Of a stretch of 64,000 nucleotides of DNA, positions 36,659 to 48,227 are shown piece after piece; position 1 is the first letter of the stretch, and every line of letters begins with the position of its first letter. Source of the DNA: Gemmobacter lutimaris (GTDB lineage Bacteria > Pseudomonadota > Alphaproteobacteria > Rhodobacterales > Rhodobacteraceae); NCBI RefSeq assembly GCF_003570715.1, contig NZ_QXXQ01000002.1, positions 586,043 to 650,042 on the forward strand. The letters are read 5' to 3'. Under the pieces are notes generated by a model. That model ran no database searches. It was not told where the DNA came from and saw only the letters and a program-made list of their open reading frames with translations. Made by a program: the position numbers and the translations under genes.

Positions 36659-38626
36659 ATGGTTGCATCTTTTCAGACTCTTGGCCGCGAGATTCTGGTC
36701 AATAGCTATACGGATGACAGGCAGGGCGATCCCAATATCGCCGCTAACCCCAAGAGCGGCGGCTTCCAGATCGTCTGGGAAAGCCAGGGTCAGGACGGCG
36801 ACGGGCTTGGTGTCTTCGGACAGGGCTTTTCGTCCTCTGGCAAGCAGGTCGGGACCGAATTTCAGATCAATACGGTGATCGAGGGCGATCAGGAAAACGT
36901 CGATGTCACCTTCAACGAAGACGGGGCCGGGGCCTGGACATGGCTGACCAAGGCGATCTGGTTCACTACCGTCAACGTGGATGACACGCCCATCGCGGCC
37001 GGGGTGGCCGACAATTATCGGACGCGGTCCAAGACCTTCGGCTTCGAGGGCGAGGAGTTCAACAATGAGGAGCGTCTGCGTTTCGGCCTGACCCGCGAGG
37101 GCAAGGAACAGGAGGCGCAGGAAATCCGCGTCATCTCGCTTGGTGGCACGCAATTCGCCACATCGACCCCGATCTACGAGGTGGCGGTGGGCTATGGCGG
37201 GGTGGACATCGACCAGTTCACCGCAAGCGATTCCCCGGTGCGCGGCGGGCAATGGTCGCGTCGCACCGTGAACGACGACCGCTTTCCCTTGGGCCAGACC
37301 CCGACTGGCGACATTGGTGTGCAGTCGGATGGCGTGATTATCGCGGTCAGCGCCATGGCCTCGGACATCGCAGGCAATGACGGGGTGATCCAGTTCGAGC
37401 GCTTCTTCCAGCCCCCCAGCCAGGGTCTTGCCTTCAAGGTGGGCGAGAGGATCGTGCTGGAGGAAAGCTCTGGCCTGACCGGGCCTGCCACAGATCCGCG
37501 TGTGGCGATCCTGAAGGATGATGCCATTGCAATCACCTGGGCGGAATGGAACCTGACCGGCAAGGAACCGCAATGGGATGTGCATGTGCAGGTGATGAAT
37601 GCCGATGGCACGCCGCGCAGTTCCTCGGTTCTGGTGCACAAGGCCAGCGGCGCCGACCAGACAGAGCCCGAGATTACCGCGCTGAAGGACGGCGGTTTCA
37701 TGGTCGCATGGACCGATGCCGCAACCTCGGCCGACACATCCGGCTCGGCCGTGATGGTGCAGCGGTTCAATGCGGAGGCGGTGAAGCTGGGGCAGGCCAT
37801 CGTGGCGAATGACACCACCGGCGGCGACCAGAATGCCCCGGCCCTGACCACGCTGAAGAACGGCAATGTGGTGGTGACATGGGAGTCGGCGAGCGGTGAC
37901 GGCGATGGGGCCGGTGTGATGGCGCAGATCTTCAAGCTGGCAGGATATGGCCAGACCAAGGCACAATACCTTGGCGGCACCGATGCGGACGAAAAATTCT
38001 CGACCGGCGGCCGGGATGACACGGTGGATGGTGGCAGCGGCAACGATACGCTGCTGGGCGGTGGCGGTGGCGACCGGCTGAACGGCGAGGCCGGAAATGA
38101 CGTGATCGCGGGCAGCACCGGCAATGATCGCGCCTCGGGTGGTGCCGGGAATGACAAGCTGGACGGTGGCGATGGCAAGGACACGCTGGCGGGTGATGCA
38201 GGAAGCGACCGGCTGTTCGGCAAGGGCGGGGCCGACAAGCTGGATGGTGGCGCCGACAATGACAAACTGGATGGCGGCGCCGATGGCGACCGGCTGAACG
38301 GCGGCGACGGCAATGACACGTTGCTGGGCGGTGCCGGCAATGACGTGCTGGATGGTGGCAAGGGCAATGACCAGATGCGCGGTCAGACGGGCGAGGACAG
38401 GTTTGTCTTCCGGGCCGGGCGCGATGTAGTGGCCGATTTTCAGGACAACGTGGATACGGTGGTCTTTGCGCATTCGCTGGTGAAGGGCAAATTGTCCATT
38501 CAGAAGCTCGCCGGGATTGTCGATGAAAAGGCCGATGCGCTGGTGTTCCAGTTCGGCGCCAACAAGCTGACCATCGAGGGCGTGTCTGATTTCAGCGATC
38601 TGCGCAATGACATCGCCTTTATCTGA
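36659..38626 (+). CDS. RTX-type calcium-binding secreted protein
   Basis: 655 residues without a signal peptide. Residues about 1-440 are strand-rich with repeated blocks ending in WESQGQDGDG.., WTDAATSADTSG.. and WESASGDGDGAG.. . Residues about 450-585 hold roughly 14 tandem RTX nonapeptides (GGSGNDTLL-like), and a C-terminal FVFRAGRDVVADFQDNVDTVVF segment follows. This layout is that of type I-secreted proteins that fold on Ca2+ outside the cell. No protease or lipase motif is visible. The cognate ABC/MFP exporter genes are absent from the window. AAGGAG precedes the ATG. Confidence 0.9.
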   Translation: MVASFQTLGREILVNSYTDDRQGDPNIAANPKSGGFQIVWESQGQDGDGLGVFGQGFSSSGKQVGTEFQINTVIEGDQENVDVTFNEDGAGAWTWLTKAIWFTTVNVDDTPIAAGVADNYRTRSKTFGFEGEEFNNEERLRFGLTREGKEQEAQEIRVISLGGTQFATSTPIYEVAVGYGGVDIDQFTASDSPVRGGQWSRRTVNDDRFPLGQTPTGDIGVQSDGVIIAVSAMASDIAGNDGVIQFERFFQPPSQGLAFKVGERIVLEESSGLTGPATDPRVAILKDDAIAITWAEWNLTGKEPQWDVHVQVMNADGTPRSSSVLVHKASGADQTEPEITALKDGGFMVAWTDAATSADTSGSAVMVQRFNAEAVKLGQAIVANDTTGGDQNAPALTTLKNGNVVVTWESASGDGDGAGVMAQIFKLAGYGQTKAQYLGGTDADEKFSTGGRDDTVDGGSGNDTLLGGGGGDRLNGEAGNDVIAGSTGNDRASGGAGNDKLDGGDGKDTLAGDAGSDRLFGKGGADKLDGGADNDKLDGGADGDRLNGGDGNDTLLGGAGNDVLDGGKGNDQMRGQTGEDRFVFRAGRDVVADFQDNVDTVVFAHSLVKGKLSIQKLAGIVDEKADALVFQFGANKLTIEGVSDFSDLRNDIAFI

Positions 38627-38632
38627 CGGGCC

Positions 38633-38662
38633 GCGCCCCCGGCCTGTCGGGGGCGCTTTACG
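38633..38662 (+). terminator. Probable terminator after RTX gene
   Basis: 8-bp stem GCGCCCCC / GGGGGCGC with an 8-base loop, 6 bp after the stop. The T-tract is weak (CTTTA). Confidence 0.6.
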
Positions 38663-38718
38663 CCGTCGGGGCGCCTTCCTATAGTCCGGGCGATTGCCTG
38701 ACTGAACGGATGTGCCAG

Positions 38719-39180
38719 ATGCTGACCATCGCTCGGGAAAACCCGACCGGAGCCGACCTTTCGCTGCTGTTTGAACGGCATACCGCCGATATGCACGCGG
38801 ATACGCCGCCGGAAAGCATTCACATGATGGATGCGTCCGAACTGGATATTCCCGAAGTCTTCTTCTTCGTGATGCGCGACGCGGGGGTGCCGGTGGCGAT
38901 GGGCGCCTTCAAGCGGATCGACGACAGCCATGCCGAGATCAAGTCGATGCATGTGCTGATCGAAAGGCGCGGTGGCGGTCTTTCGCGCCGCCTGCTGGAT
39001 CATCTTGTGGCCGAGGCGCGCGCGGCGGGCTTCACCCGGCTCAGCCTTGAAACCGGCGTGCAGGATATGTTCGGTCCGGCGCGCGGGCTTTACGAACGCG
39101 CGGGTTTTGTGGAATGCCCGCCGTTCGAAGGCTATTGGGATGACCCGAACAGCTATTTCATGACGCGAAGCCTTGCCTAA
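38719..39180 (+). CDS. GNAT-family N-acetyltransferase
   Basis: 153 residues. The acetyl-CoA-binding region is LIERRGGGLSRRLLDHLVAEARAAGFTRLSLETG, followed by LYERAGFVECPPFEGYWDDPNSYFMTRSL, typical of small-molecule GNATs. Substrate unknown. In-frame ATGs at 38710 and 38719 are both possible; the second has GGA eight bases upstream. Located between the RTX gene and tRNA-Arg. Confidence 0.85.
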   Translation: MLTIARENPTGADLSLLFERHTADMHADTPPESIHMMDASELDIPEVFFFVMRDAGVPVAMGAFKRIDDSHAEIKSMHVLIERRGGGLSRRLLDHLVAEARAAGFTRLSLETGVQDMFGPARGLYERAGFVECPPFEGYWDDPNSYFMTRSLA

Positions 39181-39231
39181 GCGCGATCTGCACGGCAAAA
39201 GAGGCGGGCGCGGGCTGCCCGCGCATCCTCC

Positions 39232-39308
39232 GGTCCCGTAGCTCAACCGGATAGAGCAAGCGCCTTCTAAGCGCTAGGTTGTGGGTTCGAGTCCTACCGG
39301 GATCGCCA
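39232..39308 (+). tRNA. tRNA-Arg (TCT)
   Basis: 77-nt cloverleaf. The acceptor GGTCCCG pairs with CGGGATC (one G-T pair), the anticodon stem AGCGC/GCGCT encloses CTTCTAA (anticodon TCT), the T-arm is GTGGGTTCGAGTCCTAC, and the CCA is encoded. Confidence 0.95.
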
Positions 39309-39338
39309 GTTTCTCAGGCCATTTCAGGCGGACGGGCT

Positions 39339-40187
39339 ATGGCCGAAACACTCATCACCACCCTGAGAGACGGCCTGGCGCTCCGGGCACCCGCGATGAT
39401 CGTCACGATTTATGGTGATGTGGTGGTGCCACGCGGGGGCGTGTTGTGGATGGGCACCCTGATCGAGATCGGCGCGGCGCTGGGCTTCAGTGAAACCCTG
39501 GTGCGCACGGCGGTGTCGCGGCTGGTGGCGGCCGGGCAGTTGGTTGGTGAACGCGAGGGGCGACGCAGCTTCTACCGGCTGGCCGAGGGCGCGCGGCAGG
39601 AATTTTCGGCGGCGGCGCGCTTGCTTTATGGCAAGCCGGTTCCGGCAATGGGATGGCAGTTCCACCATGCCCCTGGCCTGTCGGATGACGCGGCGCGGCG
39701 TGGGGCGCTGGCGCGGGTCGGTGCCGATCTGTGGTTGCGCCCCGATCATCCGGGCTTTGCGGCGCCGGGGCTGTGCTTTCTGGCGGATCCTCCGTCAGGA
39801 CAAGGGGATTTACCTGCTCTCGCCGCAACTCTTTGGCCGCTGGACCGCCACGCAGCAGATTACCGGGCGATGATCGCGCAATTCGCGCCGCTGTGCCCGC
39901 GGCTGGCGGCCGGGGGGGCCTTGCCACCCGCTGCGGCGCTGGTGGCGCGGCTGCTGCTGGTCCACGCCTACCGGGGCGCTTTGCTGCGCGACCCGCGTCT
40001 GCCCGAGGCCGCCTTGCCTGACGACTGGCCGGGCGAGGCCGCGCGGACCCTGTTTGCGCAGCTTTATCGCGCGCTGTCGCCTGCGGCCGATTCGTATATC
40101 GGCACCCGGTTCGAAGGCGGCGCGGGCCTTCTGCCTGCCCGAACCGCCGAAACGCAGGCCCGGCTGCTGGCGCTGGCCGAGGACTGA
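39339..40187 (+). CDS. paaX: PaaX-family transcriptional repressor
   Basis: 282 residues. The N-terminal winged-helix region IVTIYGDVVVPRGGVLWMGTLIEIGAALGFSETLVRTAVSRLVAAGQLVGEREGRRSFYRL is typical of PaaX, the phenylacetyl-CoA-responsive repressor of paa genes, followed by the PaaX C-terminal domain. ATG 39339 has GGACGG upstream; the open frame from 39279 would run through the tRNA and is rejected. It lies upstream of, and parallel to, the paa operon, 182 bp from paaJ. Confidence 0.9.
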   Translation: MAETLITTLRDGLALRAPAMIVTIYGDVVVPRGGVLWMGTLIEIGAALGFSETLVRTAVSRLVAAGQLVGEREGRRSFYRLAEGARQEFSAAARLLYGKPVPAMGWQFHHAPGLSDDAARRGALARVGADLWLRPDHPGFAAPGLCFLADPPSGQGDLPALAATLWPLDRHAADYRAMIAQFAPLCPRLAAGGALPPAAALVARLLLVHAYRGALLRDPRLPEAALPDDWPGEAARTLFAQLYRALSPAADSYIGTRFEGGAGLLPARTAETQARLLALAED

Positions 40188-40271
40188 TCCCGCCAAACCC
40201 TTGTCAAAACGCCATTTCCTGGCCGACGGCAGGCTGCCGATCAAAACATCACGAAGAATCCAATAAATCGC

Positions 40272-40313
40272 TTAACAGTGTGATGCTTTCGCGCTATACA
40301 TTGACCGATCGGT
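40272..40313 (+). promoter_or_regulatory. Promoter and palindromic operator of the paa operon
   Basis: TTAACA (40272-40277) and TATACA (40295-40300) are separated by 17 bp, a near-consensus sigma70 promoter. The palindrome ACCGATCGGT (40304-40313) covers the expected transcription start. ACCGNNCGGT-like sites are bound by PaaR/TetR-type regulators in some bacteria and may be used by PaaX here. paaJ begins 57 bp downstream. Confidence 0.7.
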
Positions 40314-40369
40314 TGGTGAATTGGGAGACGCACCAGCCTCATCCGATACATGCGAGGGGGAACAGGCCC

Positions 40370-41575
40370 ATGACAGAAGCCTTCATCTGCGACGCGGTGC
40401 GCACGCCCATCGGGCGGTATGGCGGGGCGCTGGCCTCGGTGCGGGCCGATGACCTTGCGGCGCTGCCCCTGAAAGCGCTGATGGAGCGGAACCCCGGCGT
40501 GGACTGGTCGGCGGTCGATGACCTGATCTACGGCTGTGCCAATCAGGCGGGCGAGGACAATCGCAATGTGGGCCGCATGGCGGTGCTGCTGGCCGGTATG
40601 CCCATCGGTGTGCCGGGCACCACGGTCAACCGGCTTTGCGGTTCCGGCATGGATGCGGTTGGCATGGCGGCGCGCGCCATCAAGGCGGGCGATTGCGATT
40701 TCGTGCTGGCCGGTGGGGTCGAAAGCATGAGCCGCGCCCCCTTCGTGATGCCCAAGGCCGAAAGCGCCTTTTCCCGCGCCAATGCGGTTTATGACACGAC
40801 GATCGGCTGGCGCTTCGTCAACCCCTTGATGAAAAAGCTGTTTGGTGTCGATAGCATGCCGCAGACGGCCGATAATGTGGCTGCCGATTTCGCCGTCAGC
40901 CGCGCTGATCAGGATGCCTTTGCCGCCCGCTCGCAGGCCCGCTGGGCCGCGGCGCAAGAGGCCGGGATTTTCGCCGATGAAATCGTGCCGGTGACCATTC
41001 CGCAGCGCAAGGGTGACCCGATCATCGTCGCCGTCGATGAACACCCGCGCCCCGGCACCACGGCCGAGTCGCTGGCAAAGCTCAAGGGCGTGAACGGCCC
41101 GGATCTGAGCGTGACCGCCGGCAATGCCTCGGGCGTGAATGACGGCGCGGCGGCGCTGGCGATCCTGTCGGAACAGGCGGCGCGCGCGCAGGGCCTGACG
41201 CCCAAGGCCTGCATCGTCGCCATGGCGGCGGCGGGGGTGGAGCCGCGCATCATGGGCATCGGCCCGGCGCCGGCGGCGAAAAAGGTTCTGGCCCGCGCGG
41301 GGCTGACCATCGACCAGATGGATGTGATAGAATTGAACGAGGCTTTCGCCAGTCAGGCACTGGCGACGCTGCGTGACCTTGGCCTGCCGGATGATGCGGC
41401 GCAGGTGAACCCCAATGGCGGGGCCATCGCGCTGGGGCATCCCTTGGGCATGTCGGGGGCGCGGCTGGTGACGACCGCGATGTATCAGCTTCACCGCACC
41501 GGCGGGCGCTATGCGCTTTGCACCATGTGCATCGGGGTGGGGCAGGGCATCGCCATCATTATCGAACGCGTCTGA
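40370..41575 (+). CDS. paaJ: 3-oxoadipyl-CoA/3-oxo-5,6-dehydrosuberyl-CoA thiolase
   Basis: 401-residue thiolase. Catalytic residues lie in [11 protein letters not shown] (acyl-cysteine), [12 protein letters not shown] (His) and [10 protein letters not shown] (second Cys). In the paa pathway this enzyme acts twice, releasing acetyl-CoA from ring-derived beta-ketoacyl-CoAs. At first position of the operon, behind the promoter. ATG 40370; the frame upstream to 40280 overlaps the operator and is not homologous. Confidence 0.92.
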   Translation: MTEAFICDAVRTPIGRYGGALASVRADDLAALPLKALMERNPGVDWSAVDDLIYGCANQAGEDNRNVGRMAVLLAGMPIGVPGTTVNRLCGSGMDAVGMAARAIKAGDCDFVLAGGVESMSRAPFVMPKAESAFSRANAVYDTTIGWRFVNPLMKKLFGVDSMPQTADNVAADFAVSRADQDAFAARSQARWAAAQEAGIFADEIVPVTIPQRKGDPIIVAVDEHPRPGTTAESLAKLKGVNGPDLSVTAGNASGVNDGAAALAILSEQAARAQGLTPKACIVAMAAAGVEPRIMGIGPAPAAKKVLARAGLTIDQMDVIELNEAFASQALATLRDLGLPDDAAQVNPNGGAIALGHPLGMSGARLVTTAMYQLHRTGGRYALCTMCIGVGQGIAIIIERV

Positions 41576-41593
41576 ACAGGGAGGGACCGGCCC

Positions 41594-42592
41594 ATGTATG
41601 CACAGATGGTGAAATCCGAGGGGATGAAATCCCGCGAGGACATGACGCCCGAGGAAATCGCGTTTCAGGAACGCATCGACCGGGGCGAGAAGATCGAGCC
41701 GAAGGAATGGATGCCGGAAGGCTATCGCAAGACGCTGATCCGCCAGATCGGCCAGCATGCGCATTCCGAGATCGTGGGCCAGTTGCCGGAGGGCAACTGG
41801 ATCACCCGCGCCCCCACGCTGGAACGCAAGGCGATCCTGCTGGCCAAGGTGCAGGACGAGGCGGGGCACGGGCTTTACCTCTACAGCGCTGCCGAAACGC
41901 TGGGCGTCAGCCGCGACGAGCTGCTGGACGCGCTGCATGCCGGGAAGATGAAATATTCGTCCATCTTCAACTATCCGACGCTGAACTGGGCCGACATCGG
42001 CGCGGTCGGCTGGCTGGTCGATGGCGCGGCGATCATGAACCAGGTGCCGCTGCAACGCACTTCTTACGGCCCCTACAGCCGCGCGATGATCCGCATCTGC
42101 AAGGAAGAAAGTTTCCACCAGCGGCAGGGCTACGACATCATGATGAAGATGGCGGCGGGCACCCCGGAACAGAAGGAAATGGCGCAGGATGCGCTCAACC
42201 GCTTCTGGTATCCGGCGCTGATGATGTTTGGCCCGTCCGACAAGGATTCGGTCCATTCGGCGCAGTCGATGGCGTGGAAGATCAAGATCAACACCAATGA
42301 CGAACTGCGCCAGAAATTCGTCGATCAGACCGTGCCGCAGGCGCATTACCTTGGTCTGACTGTCCCTGACGAGGGGCTGGCCTGGAACGAGGAAAAGGGC
42401 GGCTGGGATTTCAGCGAACCGGACTGGAGCGAGTTCTTCGCCGTCATCGCCGGCAATGGCCCCTGCAATACCGAACGCCTTGAGGCCCGCGTGACCGCCT
42501 GGGAGGACGGCGCCTGGTTCCGTGACGGGCTGATGGCGCATGCGAAGAAGGCCGATGCCCGCCGCGCCGCGGCCCGCATGGCCGCCGAATAA
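41594..42592 (+). CDS. paaA: Phenylacetyl-CoA 1,2-epoxidase, catalytic subunit
   Basis: 332-residue ferritin-like diiron subunit. Iron ligands are Glu59 (SEIVGQ), Glu89 and His92 (DEAGH), and a second ExxH in [12 protein letters not shown] (Glu172, His175). With PaaC it forms the monooxygenase core that makes ring-1,2-epoxyphenylacetyl-CoA using O2 and electrons from PaaE. Starts 18 bp after paaJ. Confidence 0.96.
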   Translation: MYAQMVKSEGMKSREDMTPEEIAFQERIDRGEKIEPKEWMPEGYRKTLIRQIGQHAHSEIVGQLPEGNWITRAPTLERKAILLAKVQDEAGHGLYLYSAAETLGVSRDELLDALHAGKMKYSSIFNYPTLNWADIGAVGWLVDGAAIMNQVPLQRTSYGPYSRAMIRICKEESFHQRQGYDIMMKMAAGTPEQKEMAQDALNRFWYPALMMFGPSDKDSVHSAQSMAWKIKINTNDELRQKFVDQTVPQAHYLGLTVPDEGLAWNEEKGGWDFSEPDWSEFFAVIAGNGPCNTERLEARVTAWEDGAWFRDGLMAHAKKADARRAAARMAAE

Positions 42593-42602
42593 TCATCGAA
42601 CA

Positions 42603-42620
42603 GGGGGGCGCCTGCCCCCC
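42603..42620. repeat. Intercistronic hairpin between paaA and paaB
   Basis: GGGGGGC-GCCT-GCCCCCC, a perfect 7-bp GC stem with a 4-base loop and no T-tract, 10 bp after the paaA stop. More likely an mRNA stability or expression-ratio element than a terminator. Confidence 0.5.
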
Positions 42621-42650
42621 AAGCCAGACACCCATCACCGGGAGGAACCC

Positions 42651-42935
42651 ATGTCCAGCGAATGGCCCCTTTGGGAAGTTTTCATCCGTGGCCAGCACGG
42701 CCTCAACCATCGTCACGTCGGCAGCCTGCATGCGCCGGATGCCGAAATGGCGATCCGCAACGCGCGCGACGTCTATACCCGCCGCAACGAGGGCGTCTCG
42801 ATCTGGGTGGTGAAGTCGAATGACATCACCGCCTCCAGCCCCTCGGACAAGGGGCCGCTGTTCGAGCCGTCGAATTCCAAGGTTTATCGTCATCCGACCT
42901 TCTTCGATATCCCGGCCGAAGTGGGGCATATGTGA
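42651..42935 (+). CDS. paaB: Phenylacetyl-CoA epoxidase subunit PaaB
   Basis: 94 residues; WPLWEVFIRGQHGLNHRHVGSLHAPDAEMAIRNARDVYTRRNEGVSIWVV is diagnostic of PaaB, the small bridging subunit of the epoxidase that probably helps dock the reductase. Start follows GGGAGGAA. Overlaps the paaC start (TGATG). Confidence 0.95.
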   Translation: MSSEWPLWEVFIRGQHGLNHRHVGSLHAPDAEMAIRNARDVYTRRNEGVSIWVVKSNDITASSPSDKGPLFEPSNSKVYRHPTFFDIPAEVGHM

Positions 42936-43702
42936 TGGGCAGCGCAGTCAATCAGGCCGCCTTCTTTGAATGGCTGTGCCGGATCGGCGACAATTGCCTG
43001 ATCCTTGGCCACCGGGTTTCGGAATGGTGCGGGCATTCGCCGGTGCTGGAGGAAGACATCGCGCTGGCCAATCAGGCGCTTGACCTGATCGGGCAGACGC
43101 AGTTCTGGCTTGGCCTCGCGGCCGAGGTGGAAGGCAAGGGCCGCACCGCCGATCAGCTTGCCTATCTGCGCGACGCAGCGGCCTTCCGCAACGTGCTGCT
43201 GGTGGAACGCCCGAACGGCGATTTCGGCAATACGCTGATGCGGCAGTTCCTGTTCGACGCCTGGCATATCGAACTGCTGCGCGCGCTGGAGAAATCCTCC
43301 GACGCCCGCGTTGCCGAAATTGCGGCGAAGGCGGTGAAAGAAGTGGCCTATCATCTGGAACGCTCCGCCGATCTGGTGATCCGTCTGGGCGACGGGACCG
43401 AGGAAAGCCGCGCGCGGATGCAGAAGGCGCTGGATACGCTTTACCCCTATACGGGTGAACTGTTCATGGCCGACGCCTCGGATGAGGCGGTCGTCGCCGC
43501 CGGGATCGCCCCGGCCCCGGCCAGCCTGAAGGCGGCATGGGATGCGACGGTTTCGCAAGTGCTGGCAGAAGCCACGCTGACCCATCCGGGCGACACTTAT
43601 CAGCACAAGGGCGGCCGCAAAGGCGTTCACTCCGAACACCTTGGCTATATCCTGGCCGAAATGCAGTTCCTGCAACGCGCCTATCCCGGCGCGACCTGGT
43701 AA
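42935..43702 (+). CDS. paaC: Phenylacetyl-CoA epoxidase structural subunit PaaC
   Basis: 255-residue ferritin-like protein with CRIGDNCLILGHRVSEWCGHSPVLEEDIALANQALDLIGQ and ..HLGYILAEMQFLQRAYPGATW, as in PaaC, the partner that stabilises PaaA and lacks its own diiron activity. The ATG at 42935 overlaps the paaB stop; a GTG at 42932 is also in frame. Confidence 0.95.
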   Translation: MGSAVNQAAFFEWLCRIGDNCLILGHRVSEWCGHSPVLEEDIALANQALDLIGQTQFWLGLAAEVEGKGRTADQLAYLRDAAAFRNVLLVERPNGDFGNTLMRQFLFDAWHIELLRALEKSSDARVAEIAAKAVKEVAYHLERSADLVIRLGDGTEESRARMQKALDTLYPYTGELFMADASDEAVVAAGIAPAPASLKAAWDATVSQVLAEATLTHPGDTYQHKGGRKGVHSEHLGYILAEMQFLQRAYPGATW

Positions 43703-43707
43703 GCGCG

Positions 43708-44235
43708 ATGCAGGGGGGGGAGGAACGCCCGAGTGCCGCGGAAATCCGGGGCTGGCTGTCGGAAGTGCCGGACCCGGAAATCCCGGTGATCAGCCTGACC
43801 GATCTGGGCATCATCCGCGATGTGGCCTGGCAGGGCGAGACGCTGGTTGTCACCGTGACGCCCACCTATTCGGGCTGTCCGGCGACCGGGGTCATCAACC
43901 TCGACATCGAAAAGGCGCTGCGCGACCGTGGCATCACCGATCTGCGGCTGGAGCGGCAGTTGTCGCCGCCCTGGACGACCGACTGGATCACAGCCGAAGG
44001 GCGCGAGAAACTGCGCGCCTATGGCATCGCCCCCCCGATCGACGGCACCGCCGCCGACGGGCGGCCGGCGGGCAGGATCGCGCGGCTTTCGGGCACGTCG
44101 AACCTGACCATCGCCTGCCCGCGCTGCGGCTCCACCCAGACCCGCAAGGTCAGTCAGTTCGGCTCGACCCCCTGCAAGGCCAGCTATGTCTGCAACGACT
44201 GTCTGGAACCCTTCGACTATTTCAAATGCATCTGA
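43708..44235 (+). CDS. paaD: PaaD, iron-sulfur-maturation-type protein
   Basis: 175 residues. The N-terminal MIP18/DUF59-like domain has VPDPEIPVISLTDLGI and TPTYSGCPATGVI. The C-terminal zinc-ribbon-like part has CPRCGS and CNDC. Needed for assembly of the epoxidase iron or Fe-S centres; exact step unproven. ATG 43708 lies 5 bp after paaC with a weak ribosome-binding site, so coupling is likely. Confidence 0.93.
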   Translation: MQGGEERPSAAEIRGWLSEVPDPEIPVISLTDLGIIRDVAWQGETLVVTVTPTYSGCPATGVINLDIEKALRDRGITDLRLERQLSPPWTTDWITAEGREKLRAYGIAPPIDGTAADGRPAGRIARLSGTSNLTIACPRCGSTQTRKVSQFGSTPCKASYVCNDCLEPFDYFKCI

Positions 44236-44268
44236 CGATGCGCCCGACCCAATAGGCAGGAGCCCATC

Positions 44269-45345
<1,077 letters not shown>

Positions 45346-45353
45346 GGTCTGAA

Positions 45354-46106
<753 letters not shown>

Positions 46107-46175
46107 CACGCTACCTGCGGGCGCGGTGGAACAGGGCCGCGCCCGTTGTTGAACGACAAATCTGAAGGAAACGCC

Positions 46176-48227
46176 ATGACCGCCGCGCCGCGCCGTCTTG
46201 AAAGCTATCTCTGTGGCCGCTGGATGGCCGGGCAGGCCGAGGGGCAAACGCTGCTCGATGCCGCTACCGGGGCGCCGGTGGCTATGATCGATTCCACCGG
46301 CCTCGATTTCGCGGGCGCGCTGGATTATGGCCGTCGCGTGGCTGGCCCGCGCCTGCGCGCCATGTCGTTCCACGACCGCGCCGGGATGCTGAAGGCGCTG
46401 GGCCTGAAGCTGATGGAGTGGAAGGAGGAGTTCTATACCGAGAGCTTCCGCACCGGCGCCACCCGCGCCGATGGCTGGATCGACATTGAGGGCGGCATCG
46501 GCACGATGCTGACCTTCGCGTCGAAAGGTCGCCGCGAATTGCCGAACACCCGCGTGCTGACGGATGGTGAGGTCGAGGTGCTGTCCAAGGATGGCAGCTT
46601 TGTCGCGCAACACATCCTGACGCCGCTGACCGGCGTTGCGGTGCATATCAACGCCTTCAACTTCCCCATCTGGGGGATGCTGGAAAAGATCGCCCCCACC
46701 CTGCTGGCCGGGGTGCCCTGCATCGTCAAACCCGCCAGCCAGACCGCCTATCTGACCGAACTGATGGTGCGCTGCATCGTCGAAACCGGCATCCTGCCCG
46801 ATGGCGCGCTGCAACTGGTTTGCGGCTCGGTCGGGGATCTGCTGGATCATGTGACAGGGCAGGACGCGGTGACCTTCACCGGCTCGGCCTGGACCGGGCG
46901 CAAGCTGAAATCGCACAAGGCGGTGGTGGAAAACTCGGTGCGCTTCACGATGGAGGCCGACAGCCTGAACGCCTCGATCCTTGGCCCCGATGCCGGGCCG
47001 GGCACGCCGGAATTTGACCTGTTCGTCAAGGAAGTTGCGCGCGAGATGACGGCGAAGGCCGGGCAAAAATGCACCGCCATCCGCCGCGTCATCGCGCCCC
47101 GCACCCATGTTCAGGCATTGGTGGAGGCGCTGCGCGACCGGCTGGGCAAGACGCTGCCGGGCCTGCCGGGGGACGAAGCCACCCGTATGGGCGCGCTTGC
47201 GAGCCTTGATCAGCGCGACGAGGTCCGCGCCCGCATCCGCGACCTGCAAGCCGATGCCGAGATCGTGGCGGGTAACCCCGATGACGTGCGCGTCGTTTCG
47301 GGCGATGCGGCGTTGGGTGCCTTCCTGAACCCCGTTCTGATGTATTGCGACCGGCCTTTCACCGCTATGGCGGTGCATGATGTCGAAGCTTTCGGCCCCG
47401 TGTCCACCGTCATGCCCTATGACGACCCGGCCGAGGCGGCGGAACTGGCGGCGATGGGCAAGGGCTCGTTGGTATCTTCGGTCTTTACCGATGATCCGAA
47501 AGTGGCCGAGGAAATGGTGCTGGGCCTCGCCCCGTTCCATGGCCGGGTGCTGATCGGCAACCGCGCTTCGGCGAAAACCTCCACCGGGCATGGTTCACCT
47601 CTGGCGCCGCTGGTCCATGGTGGCCCCGGTCGCGCGGGTGGCGGCGAAGAGATGGGCGGCATCCGCGGCGTCAAGCATTACATGCAGCGCACCGCCGTGC
47701 AGGGCAGCCCCCGCCTGCTGTCGGCTGTCACGGGCCGCTGGATCGAAGGCGCGCCGGTCACCCATGACATCCACCCCTTCCGCAAATCGCTGGCCAAACT
47801 GCGGATCGGCGACCAACTGGTCACCGCCAGCCGTCAGGTGACGCTGGAGGATGTGGAGCATTTCGCCCATTTCACTGGCGATACCTTCTATGCCCATATG
47901 GACGAGGCCGCCGCCAAGGCGAACCCGTTCTTTGACGACCGTGTGGCGCATGGCTATCTGATCGCAAGCTTCGCGGCGGGGCTGTTCGTGGAACCGAACC
48001 CCGGCCCGGTGCTGGCCAATTACGGCGTAGATAACCTGCGCTTCCTGACCCCGGTCTATTTCGGCGATACGCTGCAAGTGCGGCTGACCTGCAAAGAGAT
48101 CAACCCGCGCGCCAATGCCGAACATGGCGAGGTGCGCTGGGATTGTCAGGTGACCAACCAGAACGGTGCGGTGGTGGCGCAATATGACGTGCTGACCATG
48201 GTCGCGAAACACTGGCCCGCCGCATGA
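46176..48227 (+). CDS. paaZ: Oxepin-CoA hydrolase / semialdehyde dehydrogenase
   Basis: 683-residue fusion. The aldehyde dehydrogenase part (about 1-520) has the catalytic Cys in [10 protein letters not shown] and Glu in FTMEADSLN. The C-terminal MaoC-like hydratase (about 535-683) has [19 protein letters not shown] and [14 protein letters not shown]. It hydrolyses oxepin-CoA, opening the ring, and oxidises the resulting aldehyde. AAGGAA precedes the ATG. Overlaps paaY by 4 bp. Confidence 0.96.
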   Translation: MTAAPRRLESYLCGRWMAGQAEGQTLLDAATGAPVAMIDSTGLDFAGALDYGRRVAGPRLRAMSFHDRAGMLKALGLKLMEWKEEFYTESFRTGATRADGWIDIEGGIGTMLTFASKGRRELPNTRVLTDGEVEVLSKDGSFVAQHILTPLTGVAVHINAFNFPIWGMLEKIAPTLLAGVPCIVKPASQTAYLTELMVRCIVETGILPDGALQLVCGSVGDLLDHVTGQDAVTFTGSAWTGRKLKSHKAVVENSVRFTMEADSLNASILGPDAGPGTPEFDLFVKEVAREMTAKAGQKCTAIRRVIAPRTHVQALVEALRDRLGKTLPGLPGDEATRMGALASLDQRDEVRARIRDLQADAEIVAGNPDDVRVVSGDAALGAFLNPVLMYCDRPFTAMAVHDVEAFGPVSTVMPYDDPAEAAELAAMGKGSLVSSVFTDDPKVAEEMVLGLAPFHGRVLIGNRASAKTSTGHGSPLAPLVHGGPGRAGGGEEMGGIRGVKHYMQRTAVQGSPRLLSAVTGRWIEGAPVTHDIHPFRKSLAKLRIGDQLVTASRQVTLEDVEHFAHFTGDTFYAHMDEAAAKANPFFDDRVAHGYLIASFAAGLFVEPNPGPVLANYGVDNLRFLTPVYFGDTLQVRLTCKEINPRANAEHGEVRWDCQVTNQNGAVVAQYDVLTMVAKHWPAA

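Noticed and set aside
38000..38400. Regular repeats reminiscent of a CRISPR array
   Set aside because: The periodicity is 27 bp coding for RTX nonapeptides, without spacers; no cas genes are present.
36266..38473. 735-codon minus-strand frame opposite doeB and the RTX gene
   Set aside because: Repeat pattern (AIATVQ.. and similar) mirrors the RTX coding repeats; antisense artefact.
39279..39338. Upstream start for paaX
   Set aside because: The extension would be translated through the tRNA-Arg gene; ATG 39339 has a ribosome-binding site.
42603..42620. Transcription terminator inside the paa operon
   Set aside because: The stem has no T-tract and lies between subunits of one complex.
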